In this document: one piece after another, positions 34,998-44,488 of the stretch
How positions within the stretch are numbered: the stretch's first letter is position 1
Layout of the letters: each line of letters starts with the position of its first letter
NCBI RefSeq assembly: GCF_030534335.1
Contig: NZ_CP130565.1
Location: forward strand, 1,943,501-2,007,500
DNA: 64,000 nt
Direction: 5' to 3'
Origin: Marivirga harenae
GTDB lineage: Bacteria; Bacteroidota; Bacteroidia; Cytophagales; Cyclobacteriaceae
Made by a program: the position numbers and the translations under genes
Notes under the pieces: generated by a model
The model's database searches: none
What the model saw: only the letters and a program-made list of their open reading frames with translations
What the model was told of the DNA's origin: nothing

Positions 34998-36768
34998 TTT
35001 TCGGGTATAGTTTAAAGATTACTGCTCCGCATAAAATACTGAACAGTAATAGGGCGCTGGCTTTTAAGATTTCCCCATATATAAATAAGCCAGTACTGAA
35101 AAGGAATCCATACACTCCCATACTTCCTGCTATCATACAAATGATTCCTGTAGGCACTTTCCATTTCTGAGATTTCTCCTGTATTAATCCTTTTGATGAT
35201 AATCTTGCACTGATGTTCTTCCAACCTGGCCCACCCGGATTTACTTTATTTAAGAAATTGGCTAATTGTTGATCGGTGGTTTTTTCGGTAAGAAAACTAG
35301 CTGTTACCCAGCTTACCGTTGTAATAGTGACCCCTATAATTAGTTTTTGCCAGGAGAGTAGCTCATCAAAACCAAATGGCTGATCTGCAAATGCAAAATA
35401 AAGTGCAATAATAAAGCTGACCACCATGGCTACAATTTCACTGATGGCATTGATTCTCCACCAAAACCAGCGGAGAATATAAATTAATCCAGTACCAGCA
35501 CCGATTTGCAACAATATTTCAAAGGTTTGTAAAGCGTTTTCCAATACCAAGGCCATTAGCATGCTGAAAATCATAAGAACTACAGTTAATAATCTCCCTA
35601 GCAGTACTTGCTTACTTTCAGAAGCTTTAGGATTAATGAATCTTTTGTAAACATCATTGACCAAATAGGATGAGCCCCAATTTAAATGAGTGGAAATTGT
35701 GCTCATATAAGCTGCCACTAATGAAGTGACTACCAATCCAAGAAGGCCTGCTGGAATAAAAGTCAGCATAGCTGGATAACCCATATCGTGCGTAGCCACT
35801 CCTGAATTTACAGCAGGGAATGCCTTCGCAAAACTATCCAAATCGGGAAAAACAATAATGGAACACAGTGCAACGATTATCCATGGCCACGGACGGATGG
35901 CATAATGTGCCACATTAAAAAATAATACAGCCTTGATGGAATGATCCGCATTTTTAGCAGCAAACATTCTTTGTGCAATGTATCCGCCTCCACCAGGTTC
36001 CGCTCCTGGATACCACGTACTCCACCATTGCACAAGTAGTGGGATTATCAAGAGCATCACCCACATTTCAGGATTGGAGAATGAAGGGAAAAAGGATAAT
36101 TTGTCCACCACATTTTCATGGACTAACAAATTATCTAAACCTCCAACTTTGGGATGGTTCAAAGCTACGTAGGCAGCGACCAAAGCACCCCCCAAAGAAA
36201 GAAAGAATTGCAGGAAATCTGTAAACAAAACCCCTCTTAAGCCACCCAAACTGCTATAGATTACTGTGATAATTCCTGCAATCACTACCGTTTGCACAGG
36301 GCTTAGTCCTAATAAAACGCCTCCTATTTTAATGGCTGCCAAACTCACGGAAGCCATGATCATCACATTGAAAAGAAATCCTAAATAGATGGCTCGAAAG
36401 CCTCTTAAAAACCGAGCAGCTTTGCCAGAGTATCTTAATTCATAGAATTCAACATCGGTGAGCACACCTGATTTTTTCCATAAGCCCGCATAAACGAAAA
36501 CGGTCAACATTCCAGTCAGCAAGAATGCCCACCATGCCCAGTTACCAGAAACACCATTTTGGCGGACAATATCTGTTACTAAATTAGGGGTGTCAGTTGA
36601 GAAAGTGGTGGCTACCATTGAAACACCCAAAAGCCACCATGGCATTTTACCTCCAGCTGCAAAAAATTCGGAGGCACTTTTATTTTTTCTGGACGTCCAA
36701 AAACCTATTCCTAAGGAAATTAATAAAAAACCAAAAAGAATAATCCAGTCAATGGTATTTAAAATCAT
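34981..36768 (-). CDS. Sodium:solute symporter family transporter
   Basis: A 595-residue member of the SSS family with about 14 hydrophobic segments, importing a sugar, amino acid or organic acid with sodium. Family features are ASEFFAAGGKMPWWLLGVSM near residue 32 (given by position), TTFSTDTPN, the SSLGGLRGVLFTDFLQF segment and the substrate-site region near residue 350. The long C-terminus with extra helices resembles the Bacteroidota subgroup. The substrate is unknown, and no enzyme gene is adjacent. Confidence 0.87.
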   Translation of the reverse strand: MILNTIDWIILFGFLLISLGIGFWTSRKNKSASEFFAAGGKMPWWLLGVSMVATTFSTDTPNLVTDIVRQNGVSGNWAWWAFLLTGMLTVFVYAGLWKKSGVLTDVEFYELRYSGKAARFLRGFRAIYLGFLFNVMIMASVSLAAIKIGGVLLGLSPVQTVVIAGIITVIYSSLGGLRGVLFTDFLQFFLSLGGALVAAYVALNHPKVGGLDNLLVHENVVDKLSFFPSFSNPEMWVMLLIIPLLVQWWSTWYPGAEPGGGGYIAQRMFAAKNADHSIKAVLFFNVAHYAIRPWPWIIVALCSIIVFPDLDSFAKAFPAVNSGVATHDMGYPAMLTFIPAGLLGLVVTSLVAAYMSTISTHLNWGSSYLVNDVYKRFINPKASESKQVLLGRLLTVVLMIFSMLMALVLENALQTFEILLQIGAGTGLIYILRWFWWRINAISEIVAMVVSFIIALYFAFADQPFGFDELLSWQKLIIGVTITTVSWVTASFLTEKTTDQQLANFLNKVNPGGPGWKNISARLSSKGLIQEKSQKWKVPTGIICMIAGSMGVYGFLFSTGLFIYGEILKASALLLFSILCGAVIFKLYPKIIAED

Positions 36769-36930
36769 ATTGAAATACTAAAAATTTGCCTGAATATAGA
36801 AAAGAATTTTAGCTTAGCATGAGATAAGAAGGTCAGACCAGAATATTTTTCAAATCAAAATGTATTTTTAATCAAAACAGTTAATGCTATTTAGGGATCG
36901 ACAATCTACAAACTTCAAACTTCCAACTCC

Positions 36931-38145
36931 CTATCGCTCCTTCGTTTCTACCTTTATTTTGCTTTCCAAGGTCTTATGAACCGGACATTTATTGGCTATT
37001 TCAATCAGTCTTTTTCTCTGTTTTTCGTCCAATGAGCCTTTAATTTCAATGCTTCTATCAAAGAATGTGATTTTGCTGTTATCCGATTCGCAATCTTGGC
37101 TGTCTTCATCATAGCGTTGATCTTGATCCACATGCACTAAAATTTCATCCACATCCCAATTTTTTCTATTGGCATACATTCTCAATGTTATGGCTGTGCA
37201 AGCGGCTAATGCAGAAGTTAATAATCCATAAGGGGAAGTACCGAAATTATTACCGCCCACATCTTCAGGTTCATCTGCAATCAAATGATGCCCTTCTGCT
37301 ACAATTTGTGTGGTGTATTGATCTTCCTTTTTGCCGATAAATGCCACTGTCTGCGAATCAGTAGATATTTTTTGTTGCTTTGGTTTTTCAATATACCGAT
37401 CTGCCCATGTGGCAATTACTTCACCTGCATATAGTGAGTCTTCTTTATTACTCAATAAGTGATCTGCACCGTCTAATGAGATAAAACTTTTTGGATGATG
37501 TGCTTTTTCATAAAGGGTTGCTGCATTGGAAATGTCCACAGTTTGATCCTGTGGGGAATGTAAAATTAGTAATGCTTTCCGTAAGTCTTTTATCTTTTTC
37601 AGATTGTCCTTACTTTGAAGATCATCTAAAAACTGTTTTTTAATTTTAAAGGGTCTTCCGCCTATATTCACTTTAGCCTCGCCTTTTTTGAGAATTTCTT
37701 CCTTTTTATCTTCAATTAAATTTAAAACATGATCTGCTTCTGCAGGAGCTCCAATGGTAGCAATTGCAGCAACTGAATCTATTAAATCTGCAGCCATTAA
37801 AACTGCTGCTCCACCCAGCGAATGGCCAATTAATAAGCTTGCTTCTCGGTAATTTTCTTTTAAATAGTTTGACGCTTTAATCAAATCGTCAATATTGGAG
37901 GAGAAATTAGTATCAGAAAACTCACCCTCGCTTTGACCCAAACCAGTAAAATCGAAACTTAAGACAGCGAAGCCTTTTTTGGTCATGGATAAAATAATAT
38001 TTCTAACCGCATTAAGGTTTTTGTTGCAGGTGAAACAATGGGCGAAAATGACATAATTATGAGGTTGATCATCAGCAGGAAAATGAATTGCAGCCGATAG
38101 TTTATCACCCGTTGAACCTTCGAATTGAATATTTTCCTTCTTCAT
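36931..38145 (-). CDS. Fused alpha/beta hydrolase and OsmC-family protein
   Basis: A 404-residue two-domain protein. Residues 1 to about 255 form an alpha/beta hydrolase with the nucleophile elbow LIGHSLGGAAV, an acid near HSPQDQTV and the histidine in GADHLLS. Residues about 265-400 form an OsmC domain with the two redox cysteines in AACTAIT and NKCPVHKT, typical of organic hydroperoxide reductases. The fusion is known from several phyla. It suggests detoxification of peroxidised lipids or esters, but no substrate is established here. Monocistronic. Confidence 0.88.
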   Translation of the reverse strand: MKKENIQFEGSTGDKLSAAIHFPADDQPHNYVIFAHCFTCNKNLNAVRNIILSMTKKGFAVLSFDFTGLGQSEGEFSDTNFSSNIDDLIKASNYLKENYREASLLIGHSLGGAAVLMAADLIDSVAAIATIGAPAEADHVLNLIEDKKEEILKKGEAKVNIGGRPFKIKKQFLDDLQSKDNLKKIKDLRKALLILHSPQDQTVDISNAATLYEKAHHPKSFISLDGADHLLSNKEDSLYAGEVIATWADRYIEKPKQQKISTDSQTVAFIGKKEDQYTTQIVAEGHHLIADEPEDVGGNNFGTSPYGLLTSALAACTAITLRMYANRKNWDVDEILVHVDQDQRYDEDSQDCESDNSKITFFDRSIEIKGSLDEKQRKRLIEIANKCPVHKTLESKIKVETKER

Positions 38146-38427
38146 GAAATTAATAGTTTTATGCTTGGACTTCCTAATTTATGAAAAGGAATCGGATTTG
38201 AATAGAAGAAAAGACTTTATGACGTATTGCAGACAATTCAAATTTTACTTTAAAAACTATGGAATAATTACATTAGCCGACAAAAAAATGTGAATATTCA
38301 AAAGTATTATTAACTTTAGATGCAAATATTAAAATTGCTAATAGTTAATGACGGGAGGTTATCTATTCATCTTTCTTGTCTAACACCATAAATAGATACT
38401 AAAACTTAAAAGTCTAAATCTCAAACC

Positions 38428-38823
38428 ATGTTAAAAGAACAGCTAAAAATCTTAATTAAATTAGCCACAATTGATAATGAGCTGGCGGATAAAGAAGCAA
38501 ACTTAATTGAAAAAATTGGAAAGGCTAATGGGGTTACTGAGGATGAAATTTATCATATGATGAAGAATCCTGAGCCTATGAAAAACTTGGATACTTTATC
38601 AGAAGACCAAAGGTTTGAATACTTGTACAATATTATTCAATTGATGAAGATTGATGGCAAAGTATATAAAAGCGAAATAGTTTTTTGCCAGCATATTGCA
38701 GAAAGATTAGGCTATAAGAAAAAAGCAGTTGCTGAACTGTCTAAAAGTATTTATAGTGACCCTAGCATTACAAGTGATAGGGAAGAACTAAAAACAAGAT
38801 TGAGAAAGCATTTAACTAAATAA
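38428..38823 (+). CDS. TerB-like protein
   Basis: A 131-residue all-helical protein resembling the TerB/TerB-like fold, which contains an internal repeat with acidic metal-binding loops. Two similar segments are visible: LATIDNELADKEANLIEKI and LMKIDGKVYKSEIVFCQHI. TerB domains are linked to tellurite resistance and membrane stress in other bacteria, but no ter operon genes are near. The gene ends in a terminator that also precedes the small gene at 38858. Confidence 0.75.
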   Translation: MLKEQLKILIKLATIDNELADKEANLIEKIGKANGVTEDEIYHMMKNPEPMKNLDTLSEDQRFEYLYNIIQLMKIDGKVYKSEIVFCQHIAERLGYKKKAVAELSKSIYSDPSITSDREELKTRLRKHLTK

Positions 38824-38824
38824 T

Positions 38825-38857
38825 TTTATGCCCCTTTACTGGGGCATAAATTTTTTT
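38825..38857 (+). terminator. Intrinsic terminator after the TerB-like gene
   Basis: A 10-bp perfect stem TTTATGCCCC (38825-38834) with GGGGCATAAA (38841-38850), 6-nt loop, then T-run 38851-38857. The ATG of the next small gene begins at the very end of the T-run. Confidence 0.85.
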
Positions 38858-39007
38858 ATGAAACAAAGTTTTTTTAACGTTCTTGCTAGAATTAATAAGG
38901 TAGTACTTCCCAGCATGGCCAAAAAGGATTTGACCAAGCTCAAAAAATGGGAAAAGGCAGTGGTAGCCTTTCGCTATATAGTAACCAAGAATTCATTAGG
39001 AGACTGA
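38858..39007 (+). CDS. Conserved small basic protein of 49 residues
   Basis: The frame starts MKQSFFNVLARINKVVLP and ends YIVTKNSLGD; it is lysine-rich and amphipathic, with a WEKAVVAFRY segment. Bacteroidota genomes carry similar roughly 50-residue proteins with a KxSFFxxLAxxNKxxLPS start, often mislabelled SsrA-binding protein; real SmpB is about 150 residues. It starts directly at a terminator and stops 2 bp before the end of the convergent TPR gene. Its function is unknown. Confidence 0.65.
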   Translation: MKQSFFNVLARINKVVLPSMAKKDLTKLKKWEKAVVAFRYIVTKNSLGD

Positions 39008-39009
39008 CC

Positions 39010-39771
39010 CTAGTAGTTTTGGGTATAAAGTTCTTTCCCCTTTTGGATATATTTTTTATCCACTAAAAAATATTGTTCTCTAGCCTGTCTGTTTGTAAGT
39101 TCTTTCAATATTCTTTGAGCTTTTTTCTCTTTTCCAACCACATGAAGAATTTTAGCATACAAATAAACATTAGCCGTGTGTTCAGGGGCTATGCTGTAGG
39201 CTTTTTTCAATAATTTCTCAGCTACCTCATTGGAAGGCCAGCTAAGAATCAAAGGAATACTTGGTGCTTCCATATGCAATCCTCCTAGTAATCGTAAAGC
39301 GCCTGCTTGATTATATTTTTTATCTAGTTCAATGGCTCTTTCAGTCAATTTTTTGATTTTATCAAGAACACCTTCTTGTGCTGCTTCAGTGATTTCAATT
39401 AGATTTGCCCATCTGGCGTAATTTGCTGAATACCAATAAGCTATCGCACCATTATTAGGATATTCTCCAGCTTTGCTTTTAGCTAAAGCGATTGCTTTTT
39501 CGTATAAGTCCCTTTTTTCGCTTTCTGAAACTTCGGTCCATGAAGCTTTGAATTCGTAGCTTTTCAGTAAACCTATGGTTTTATCAGGTTCAGAAGTACT
39601 TTCTCCGAATAATTGGATGGCTCGATCTATGTTTTGACTATTAGCCTTTCCATTTTCAATGATATTATACTTTTTGCTAAAGTACTCTTCAGCAGCTTTT
39701 AATTTACTTTGAGAAAAAACTGGAAGTTCAATCGAAAGAATGAATACTATTGATAGCAAAATGAATCTCAT
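39010..39771 (-). CDS. Secreted TPR-like protein
   Basis: A 253-residue protein with a signal peptide (1-20, PVFSQ) and a solenoid of helical hairpins. Recognisable features are the SEKRDLYEKAIALAKSKAGEYPNN repeat unit (about residues 83-106), AIAYWYSANYARW, and AIELDKKYNQAGALRLLGGLH. This pattern resembles TatT-type (TRAP-associated) TPR proteins, which form periplasmic trimers. No TRAP transporter is adjacent, so a general periplasmic scaffold role is as likely. Confidence 0.75.
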   Translation of the reverse strand: MRFILLSIVFILSIELPVFSQSKLKAAEEYFSKKYNIIENGKANSQNIDRAIQLFGESTSEPDKTIGLLKSYEFKASWTEVSESEKRDLYEKAIALAKSKAGEYPNNGAIAYWYSANYARWANLIEITEAAQEGVLDKIKKLTERAIELDKKYNQAGALRLLGGLHMEAPSIPLILSWPSNEVAEKLLKKAYSIAPEHTANVYLYAKILHVVGKEKKAQRILKELTNRQAREQYFLVDKKYIQKGKELYTQNY

Positions 39772-39905
39772 TTACAGCTAGTTTTTATGTGATTGATATC
39801 ATTCTGCAACCCTAACGAACGAGAATGGTGTTTGTTGGACTTAGGATTTATGATAATGCTTAAGTAAAAATTAAGTAAATTGAAGTTTTAACAATTATAA
39901 GTGAT

Positions 39906-40451
39906 ATGCAAGGCAAATCAGCCCAAAATTCAAGGACTACAATTACCGAATTGATGATACCTTCTTATGCCAATTTCGGTGGTAAAATACATGGCGGAAT
40001 TCTACTTTCGTTAATGGATAAGGTGGCTTATGCTACTGCCACCAAGCATAGTGGGGCTTATTGCGTAACGGTTTCCGTTGATAATGTGGATTTTCTCCAA
40101 CCAGTGGAAGTGGGAGATTTAGTGTCAATGCTGGCCTCAGTAAATTATGTTGGAAATTCCAGTATGATCATTGGCATTAAAGTAATTGCAGAAAATGTGA
40201 AAACTGGATTGGTTAAGCATACCAATACCAGCTATTTTACAATGGTAGCTAAAAATGAGGATGGTAGTTTAAAAACGGTCCCAAAGTTGATCCTTAAATC
40301 TAAGGACGACCTAAGAAGATTTGCCGAAGCAGTGAAAAGAAAGCAATTAAGAAAAAGTTATCAAGAGCAAATGGAAAGTGAAAAATCTGCTTTTACTGTT
40401 GAAAAGCAAAAGAATTTAATAGAAAACCAGCGTTGCGAAGTGCAAATGTAA
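39906..40451 (+). CDS. Hotdog-fold acyl-CoA thioesterase
   Basis: A 181-residue thioesterase of the YciA/BACH family, hydrolysing fatty acyl-CoA. Motifs are the FGGKIHGGILLSLMDKVAYA block (about residues 24-43), with the catalytic aspartate in LMDK, and TVSVDNVDFLQPVEVGD. The C-terminal 45 residues are charged and helical. A paralogue of similar length lies at 59711; the two differ in the active-site surround and tail. Monocistronic. Confidence 0.9.
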   Translation: MQGKSAQNSRTTITELMIPSYANFGGKIHGGILLSLMDKVAYATATKHSGAYCVTVSVDNVDFLQPVEVGDLVSMLASVNYVGNSSMIIGIKVIAENVKTGLVKHTNTSYFTMVAKNEDGSLKTVPKLILKSKDDLRRFAEAVKRKQLRKSYQEQMESEKSAFTVEKQKNLIENQRCEVQM

Positions 40452-40461
40452 GAATAAAGTA

Positions 40462-40492
40462 GTCTTTTAAAGGAACCTAGCCTTTAAAAGAC
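40462..40492. terminator. Hairpin between convergent genes
   Basis: A perfect 12-bp stem GTCTTTTAAAGG (40462-40473) with CCTTTAAAAGAC (40481-40492) lies between the convergent ends of the thioesterase gene and the gene at 40505. No long T-run follows on either strand, so termination is likely but not certain. Confidence 0.6.
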
Positions 40493-40504
40493 CACCTTGA
40501 TACT

Positions 40505-40915
40505 TTATGATTGTTTAGATTTTAACCATTCTTTCGCTTCATCAACTGTTTTGAAAGTGGCCATTTCTAAATGTCCTCCAATATTCATATTTAATTCTTT
40601 GGCTGACATTTCAGAAAAAGTGTTACTGGATACCACATGAGCATAATATTTTAGACCCGATTCAATAACTTTTGGAATTAGAACTGATTCTATCCAATCC
40701 ATTGCCTGAGTCCATGGACCCGTTGATTTGCTATCATCATTTAGTAAATAAGGACATTTACTTTTCTTAATGAGGTCCGCAAACTCTAGCCCCCAACTTT
40801 TTACTGCATCAACATTTGCATATCCTTCCCAATCGCAGTAAATCCAATTATCATCTGCATTATACTCTGTCTTACAGATTACTCTATCTAAATTGTTTTT
40901 AGTGTTAAATTTCAT
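40505..40915 (-). CDS. Hypothetical protein, possibly SpoIIAA/STAS-like
   Basis: A soluble 136-residue protein with alternating strands and helices. It ends in an FKTVDEAKEWLKSK helix, which resembles the last helix of SpoIIAA-like/STAS-type proteins of Bacteroidota. No catalytic motif is seen. Standing alone, it is followed by a hairpin. The family match is weak. Confidence 0.6.
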   Translation of the reverse strand: MKFNTKNNLDRVICKTEYNADDNWIYCDWEGYANVDAVKSWGLEFADLIKKSKCPYLLNDDSKSTGPWTQAMDWIESVLIPKVIESGLKYYAHVVSSNTFSEMSAKELNMNIGGHLEMATFKTVDEAKEWLKSKQS

Positions 40916-41061
40916 TGCAATAATTTTTTTGGTTAAACATTTCTCAAAATAATATTTTCATCAAAGAAACTAAAATTATAAATAGTATATTGTTCATCTT
41001 TTATAAGTTTAATACATGGGTGGTCATATTATTCTGACCGTTAATTAGTGGCTAAATAAAG

Positions 41062-41451
41062 ATGAAGAAAATAATTTTAACTATTTCCATTTTGATCATA
41101 TCAATGATTATATATTCTTTACTGACATCAGAAAATATAAATTCATTGAAAGGTGGCTTTCAGGAGCTGGCATTTATGAGAAATGGAAATAATATCGGAC
41201 CAATTCACAGAGTTTATGCTTATTCGATAAATGATACATTATGGTCAGAAATGGAAAAACATGCTGATTTATTACCTCATACTAAATACGGAAGCACTGA
41301 AGTTTACTATTTTTTGAGTGATGAATTCACAAATTCTGATGTAAAATTAAGGATGAAAGGAATTGGCCAAGAAGCTCAAGCTTATTGTATTGCCTATGCA
41401 AGCATAGATGGCCAATCGAGAATTAAGTTTATTAAATATCCATTTAGATAA
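41062..41451 (+). CDS. Hypothetical membrane-anchored protein
   Basis: A 129-residue protein with an N-terminal hydrophobic helix (about 4-22) that may be an uncleaved signal anchor, followed by a small soluble domain with strand-rich pattern (VYYFLSDEF, IKFIKYPF). No known motif. It ends 6 bp from the convergent flavin reductase-like gene. Confidence 0.6.
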   Translation: MKKIILTISILIISMIIYSLLTSENINSLKGGFQELAFMRNGNNIGPIHRVYAYSINDTLWSEMEKHADLLPHTKYGSTEVYYFLSDEFTNSDVKLRMKGIGQEAQAYCIAYASIDGQSRIKFIKYPFR

Positions 41452-41457
41452 GGGTTT

Positions 41458-42324
41458 CTAACGCAGAAGCACCTTCCATGCCTCCATTACTTTATTTTCT
41501 TCTAATAACTGATGAGCTATCTCGTGAAGTTCATTGCTATCTTCAGTAAATGTTTGATACTTATCAGGTAGCTGTAAGCCTTGTAAATCATCAGATTCAG
41601 GAATTTTTTCCGTATTTCCCAGTTTTCCTAAATCATTGCCTGTTAACATTTTACTTCTTCTTATCTCCTCAGGTAGGGCGTCAATACCTATTCCCAGCTT
41701 CTGCAACGGCTTTTCAACCTCAAATAGTGCTTTTTTGGATCGACTATACCAATTCCCTCCGAGCCTACCAATTGGATCTAATTTTAAGGGGTCAATTTTT
41801 CCGTTTTCATCTAAAATTTCCTCATTAATATGAATATGAATAACTTCGCAAATAACAAGATTTCCTGCACCACCTTCTTTGCCAGTTTCTATCACTTCAT
41901 TGACTTTACATTCAAAAGCAATAGGCGCTTCAGCCACTCTTGGCGGTTTTACTTTTGTCGATTTAGCCTGTGTGAATCCTGCCTTTATAAATTCATTCAC
42001 ACCTTTATCATATTCTGTAGAAGCCAAAGACATTTGCTCCACCATAGGATAATTGGCTATGTTAATGACAACCTCAGGTATTTCTTTCACATTTTCATAG
42101 GAGTGTTTGGTTGTATTATTTTTACCTCTCCTTGCAGGAGAAAAGATGAGTATGGGTGGATTTGCTCCAAATACATTAAAGAAACTAAAGGGACTTAAAT
42201 TCACATTTCCTTCTTGATCAATAGTACTGGCAAAGGCAATAGGTCTAGGGGCAATAGCCCCCAATAATAGGCCGTGCAGTTCTGGTGTTTTAATCGATTT
42301 CGGGTCTATTTCTTTATAACTCAT
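41458..42324 (-). CDS. Flavin reductase-like domain protein
   Basis: A 288-residue protein whose first 200 residues form a flavin reductase (FMN-binding split-barrel) domain: GLLLGAIAPRPIAFASTID (about residues 19-37), NLSPFSFFNVFGANPPIL and the SFENV-like HSYENVKE. The family uses NAD(P)H to reduce FMN or serves as a flavin-binding oxygenase partner. The C-terminal 85 residues are a charged extension. No partner is adjacent. Confidence 0.87.
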   Translation of the reverse strand: MSYKEIDPKSIKTPELHGLLLGAIAPRPIAFASTIDQEGNVNLSPFSFFNVFGANPPILIFSPARRGKNNTTKHSYENVKEIPEVVINIANYPMVEQMSLASTEYDKGVNEFIKAGFTQAKSTKVKPPRVAEAPIAFECKVNEVIETGKEGGAGNLVICEVIHIHINEEILDENGKIDPLKLDPIGRLGGNWYSRSKKALFEVEKPLQKLGIGIDALPEEIRRSKMLTGNDLGKLGNTEKIPESDDLQGLQLPDKYQTFTEDSNELHEIAHQLLEENKVMEAWKVLLR

Positions 42325-42369
42325 GCTCGAATTTTGCTAAAGTTTTTCGATTATTCAAGATAATTTCTT

Positions 42370-44190
42370 TTAGTTGTCTTTTTGTAACCACATTTCTAGC
42401 ACCAGCAAGCTATAAATCATGTATTGAGTATTTCTTTCCTGATATTTCACGCCCTTCATCATCAGCATGATTTCTGTATAGTTTACAAACTTATAAATTT
42501 TTGCCTGCGGATTGAGAAGTAGATCTTTGATGAGCGTTCTAAAATCATTTTTTATCCAATTTCCGAGTGGTGCTTCAAAGGAAGTCTTTGTTGCTTTTGT
42601 CACGGATTTAGGAAGCTGTTGGGCATAAATAGATTTTAGAATATGCTTTCTATTAAAACCTGAAATTTTAAATGAATCAGGAAATTGATTCATTAATTCA
42701 AACAGTTGATGGTCTAAAAAGGGAGATCTAGCTTCAATAGAATACGCCATGCTTGCTCTGTCCATTTTCACTAAAATGCCAGAGAGTAGATTGAAAGTAC
42801 GATCCCAATGCATCAATTGATCTAAATCTGATAAATTCTTATTGAAGTGTGATTTAATTAGGTTAGATGTGGAAGTTTCCAACTCATGATTCCATAAGGA
42901 AGGAATGTCATGGTCTTGGAACATGTCCGTAGTGAATAATAAATACCTTTCTGAATCTGATGAACTGGTGATCCTGGCAGTTCTTTTAAGAAAGCCTAAT
43001 TTGGATCGCCTTTCTCCGTTGGGTATAATTTTATTGAGATATTGGGTAAATGCCAAATATGAGATGTTTTTAGCGGTAAAATACCTTCTATACCCTCCGA
43101 ATAACTCATCACCTCCATCTCCATTCAACATCACTTTCACGTGCTTAGAAGCGGATTCAGCTATTGCTAAATTGGGCAAGGCACTGCTGTCTGCCAACGG
43201 TTGGTCAAAAGTTGAAATTGATTTTTCCAACAACGTCAATGGACTTTTATCGATTCTAATTACTTGATGTTCTAAGCCAAATTTTTGCGCTGTTTCTCTT
43301 GCTATCTTGCTTTCATTTTGGCTGGTTTGAAAAGGGTATTCAACAGTAAAAGCTTGCAAATTTTGCTCATGTTTAGAGGCTTCCAATGCAATCACTGAAC
43401 TATCCCATCCGCCAGATAGAAACAGTCCTTTTTTCACATCTGCCCTTAACCTAATTTTTACAGAATTCTCAATGGCATGCTGAACTTTTAATTTTGCCTC
43501 CGCAAATGAAAGATTTTCTTTAGGCAAATATTGGTGTTCCCAATAAGAGGTTATACTGGTTTTTCCTTTCTGATATTTTAGAAAATGGGCAGGTGGAATA
43601 GCAAATACGTTTTCATAGATAGTTTCTGGTTCAGGGATGTTAGAGAAACACAAATAATGATAAATAGCATTTTCATTGATTTGAACCGCAATGTCATTGA
43701 GCTGCATCAGTTTTTTAAGACTTTTAATTTCTGAGGCAAACAGCAGTATTCCCTCATCTTGATAGTAGAACAGTGGTTTTTGTCCCATTCTATCGCGAGC
43801 CAAATAAAATAGGTCTTCTTGTGCATTGTAAAATGAAAAGGCAAACATTCCTCTTATTTCTTTAAGAGTTTTAACAATTCCTCTATTTAAAATAAGCTGA
43901 AATAAGATTTCTGTGTCTGATCTTGATGAAATATTTAGAGAATTGGCTAATTCTGGATAATTATATATGGCTCCGTTAAATGCTAGATGATTTCCCGATT
44001 TATCACTTCTGGGTTGATTTCCTTCCTCAATGCCGATTATTTTTAATCTTTGGGTACCTAGATTTAGATTTTGTGTTTTTATGGAGTGCATTGCATCAGG
44101 GCCCCGATGTTGCATAAGATTCAATGCATTTTCAAATTGGGTTTTGTCCAATGCACCCTTTTTTCTCCAAGCCCCTGCTATCCCACACAT
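42370..44190 (-). CDS. asnB: Glutamine-hydrolysing asparagine synthase
   Basis: Makes asparagine from aspartate, glutamine and ATP. Of its 606 residues, the N-terminal glutaminase domain has the nucleophile Cys2 (MCGIAGAW), LMQHRGPDA and the GAIYNYPEL loop. The synthetase domain has the ATP pyrophosphatase loop LFLSGGWDSSVIAL near residue 250 and NGDGGDELFGGYRRY. The W in SGGWDS replaces the usual V or L and is compatible with the family. Some AsnB paralogues act in surface polysaccharide synthesis, but no such genes are near. Confidence 0.9.
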   Translation of the reverse strand: MCGIAGAWRKKGALDKTQFENALNLMQHRGPDAMHSIKTQNLNLGTQRLKIIGIEEGNQPRSDKSGNHLAFNGAIYNYPELANSLNISSRSDTEILFQLILNRGIVKTLKEIRGMFAFSFYNAQEDLFYLARDRMGQKPLFYYQDEGILLFASEIKSLKKLMQLNDIAVQINENAIYHYLCFSNIPEPETIYENVFAIPPAHFLKYQKGKTSITSYWEHQYLPKENLSFAEAKLKVQHAIENSVKIRLRADVKKGLFLSGGWDSSVIALEASKHEQNLQAFTVEYPFQTSQNESKIARETAQKFGLEHQVIRIDKSPLTLLEKSISTFDQPLADSSALPNLAIAESASKHVKVMLNGDGGDELFGGYRRYFTAKNISYLAFTQYLNKIIPNGERRSKLGFLKRTARITSSSDSERYLLFTTDMFQDHDIPSLWNHELETSTSNLIKSHFNKNLSDLDQLMHWDRTFNLLSGILVKMDRASMAYSIEARSPFLDHQLFELMNQFPDSFKISGFNRKHILKSIYAQQLPKSVTKATKTSFEAPLGNWIKNDFRTLIKDLLLNPQAKIYKFVNYTEIMLMMKGVKYQERNTQYMIYSLLVLEMWLQKDN

Positions 44191-44198
44191 TTATTTAA

Positions 44199-44465
44199 TT
44201 ACTTTTTCCTTTTTTGATATAATCTTTCCTGAATCCACCACATTAAGGTATAGTAGACAAAAATACACCCTAGAATAGATATTAACAGAAATTCTATTGT
44301 AAATAAAAAGGTAATTTGATCAGTCGAAGTAAATAGAAAATGTAGAAGATTGAAGAAAAAAATAAACAATCCAAAGCTGATACCATAAGCAATAGAAAAT
44401 TTCCAGCGACCTATTTTGCAGGTTTCTTGCCAATTGGTATAGGGATTATTTTTAGTCAAATTCAT
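44199..44465 (-). CDS. Small two-helix membrane protein
   Basis: An 88-residue protein with two strongly hydrophobic segments (about 26-46 and 53-74) and a basic C-terminus (ERLYQKRKK). It lies 8 bp upstream of asnB on the same strand, so it is probably co-transcribed. No known family. Confidence 0.65.
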   Translation of the reverse strand: MNLTKNNPYTNWQETCKIGRWKFSIAYGISFGLFIFFFNLLHFLFTSTDQITFLFTIEFLLISILGCIFVYYTLMWWIQERLYQKRKK

Positions 44466-44488
44466 TAGTTAAAAATACGAAAGAATAC

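Noticed and set aside
38858-39007. SmpB (SsrA-binding protein)
   Set aside because: Only 49 residues and no SmpB core; the name used for similar Bacteroidota proteins appears to be a propagated error.
41550-42198. Several aromatic-rich open frames antisense to the flavin reductase-like gene
   Set aside because: They mirror the coding frame of a clear family member, have Phe/Ser/Cys-rich compositions typical of antisense frames, and lack promoters.
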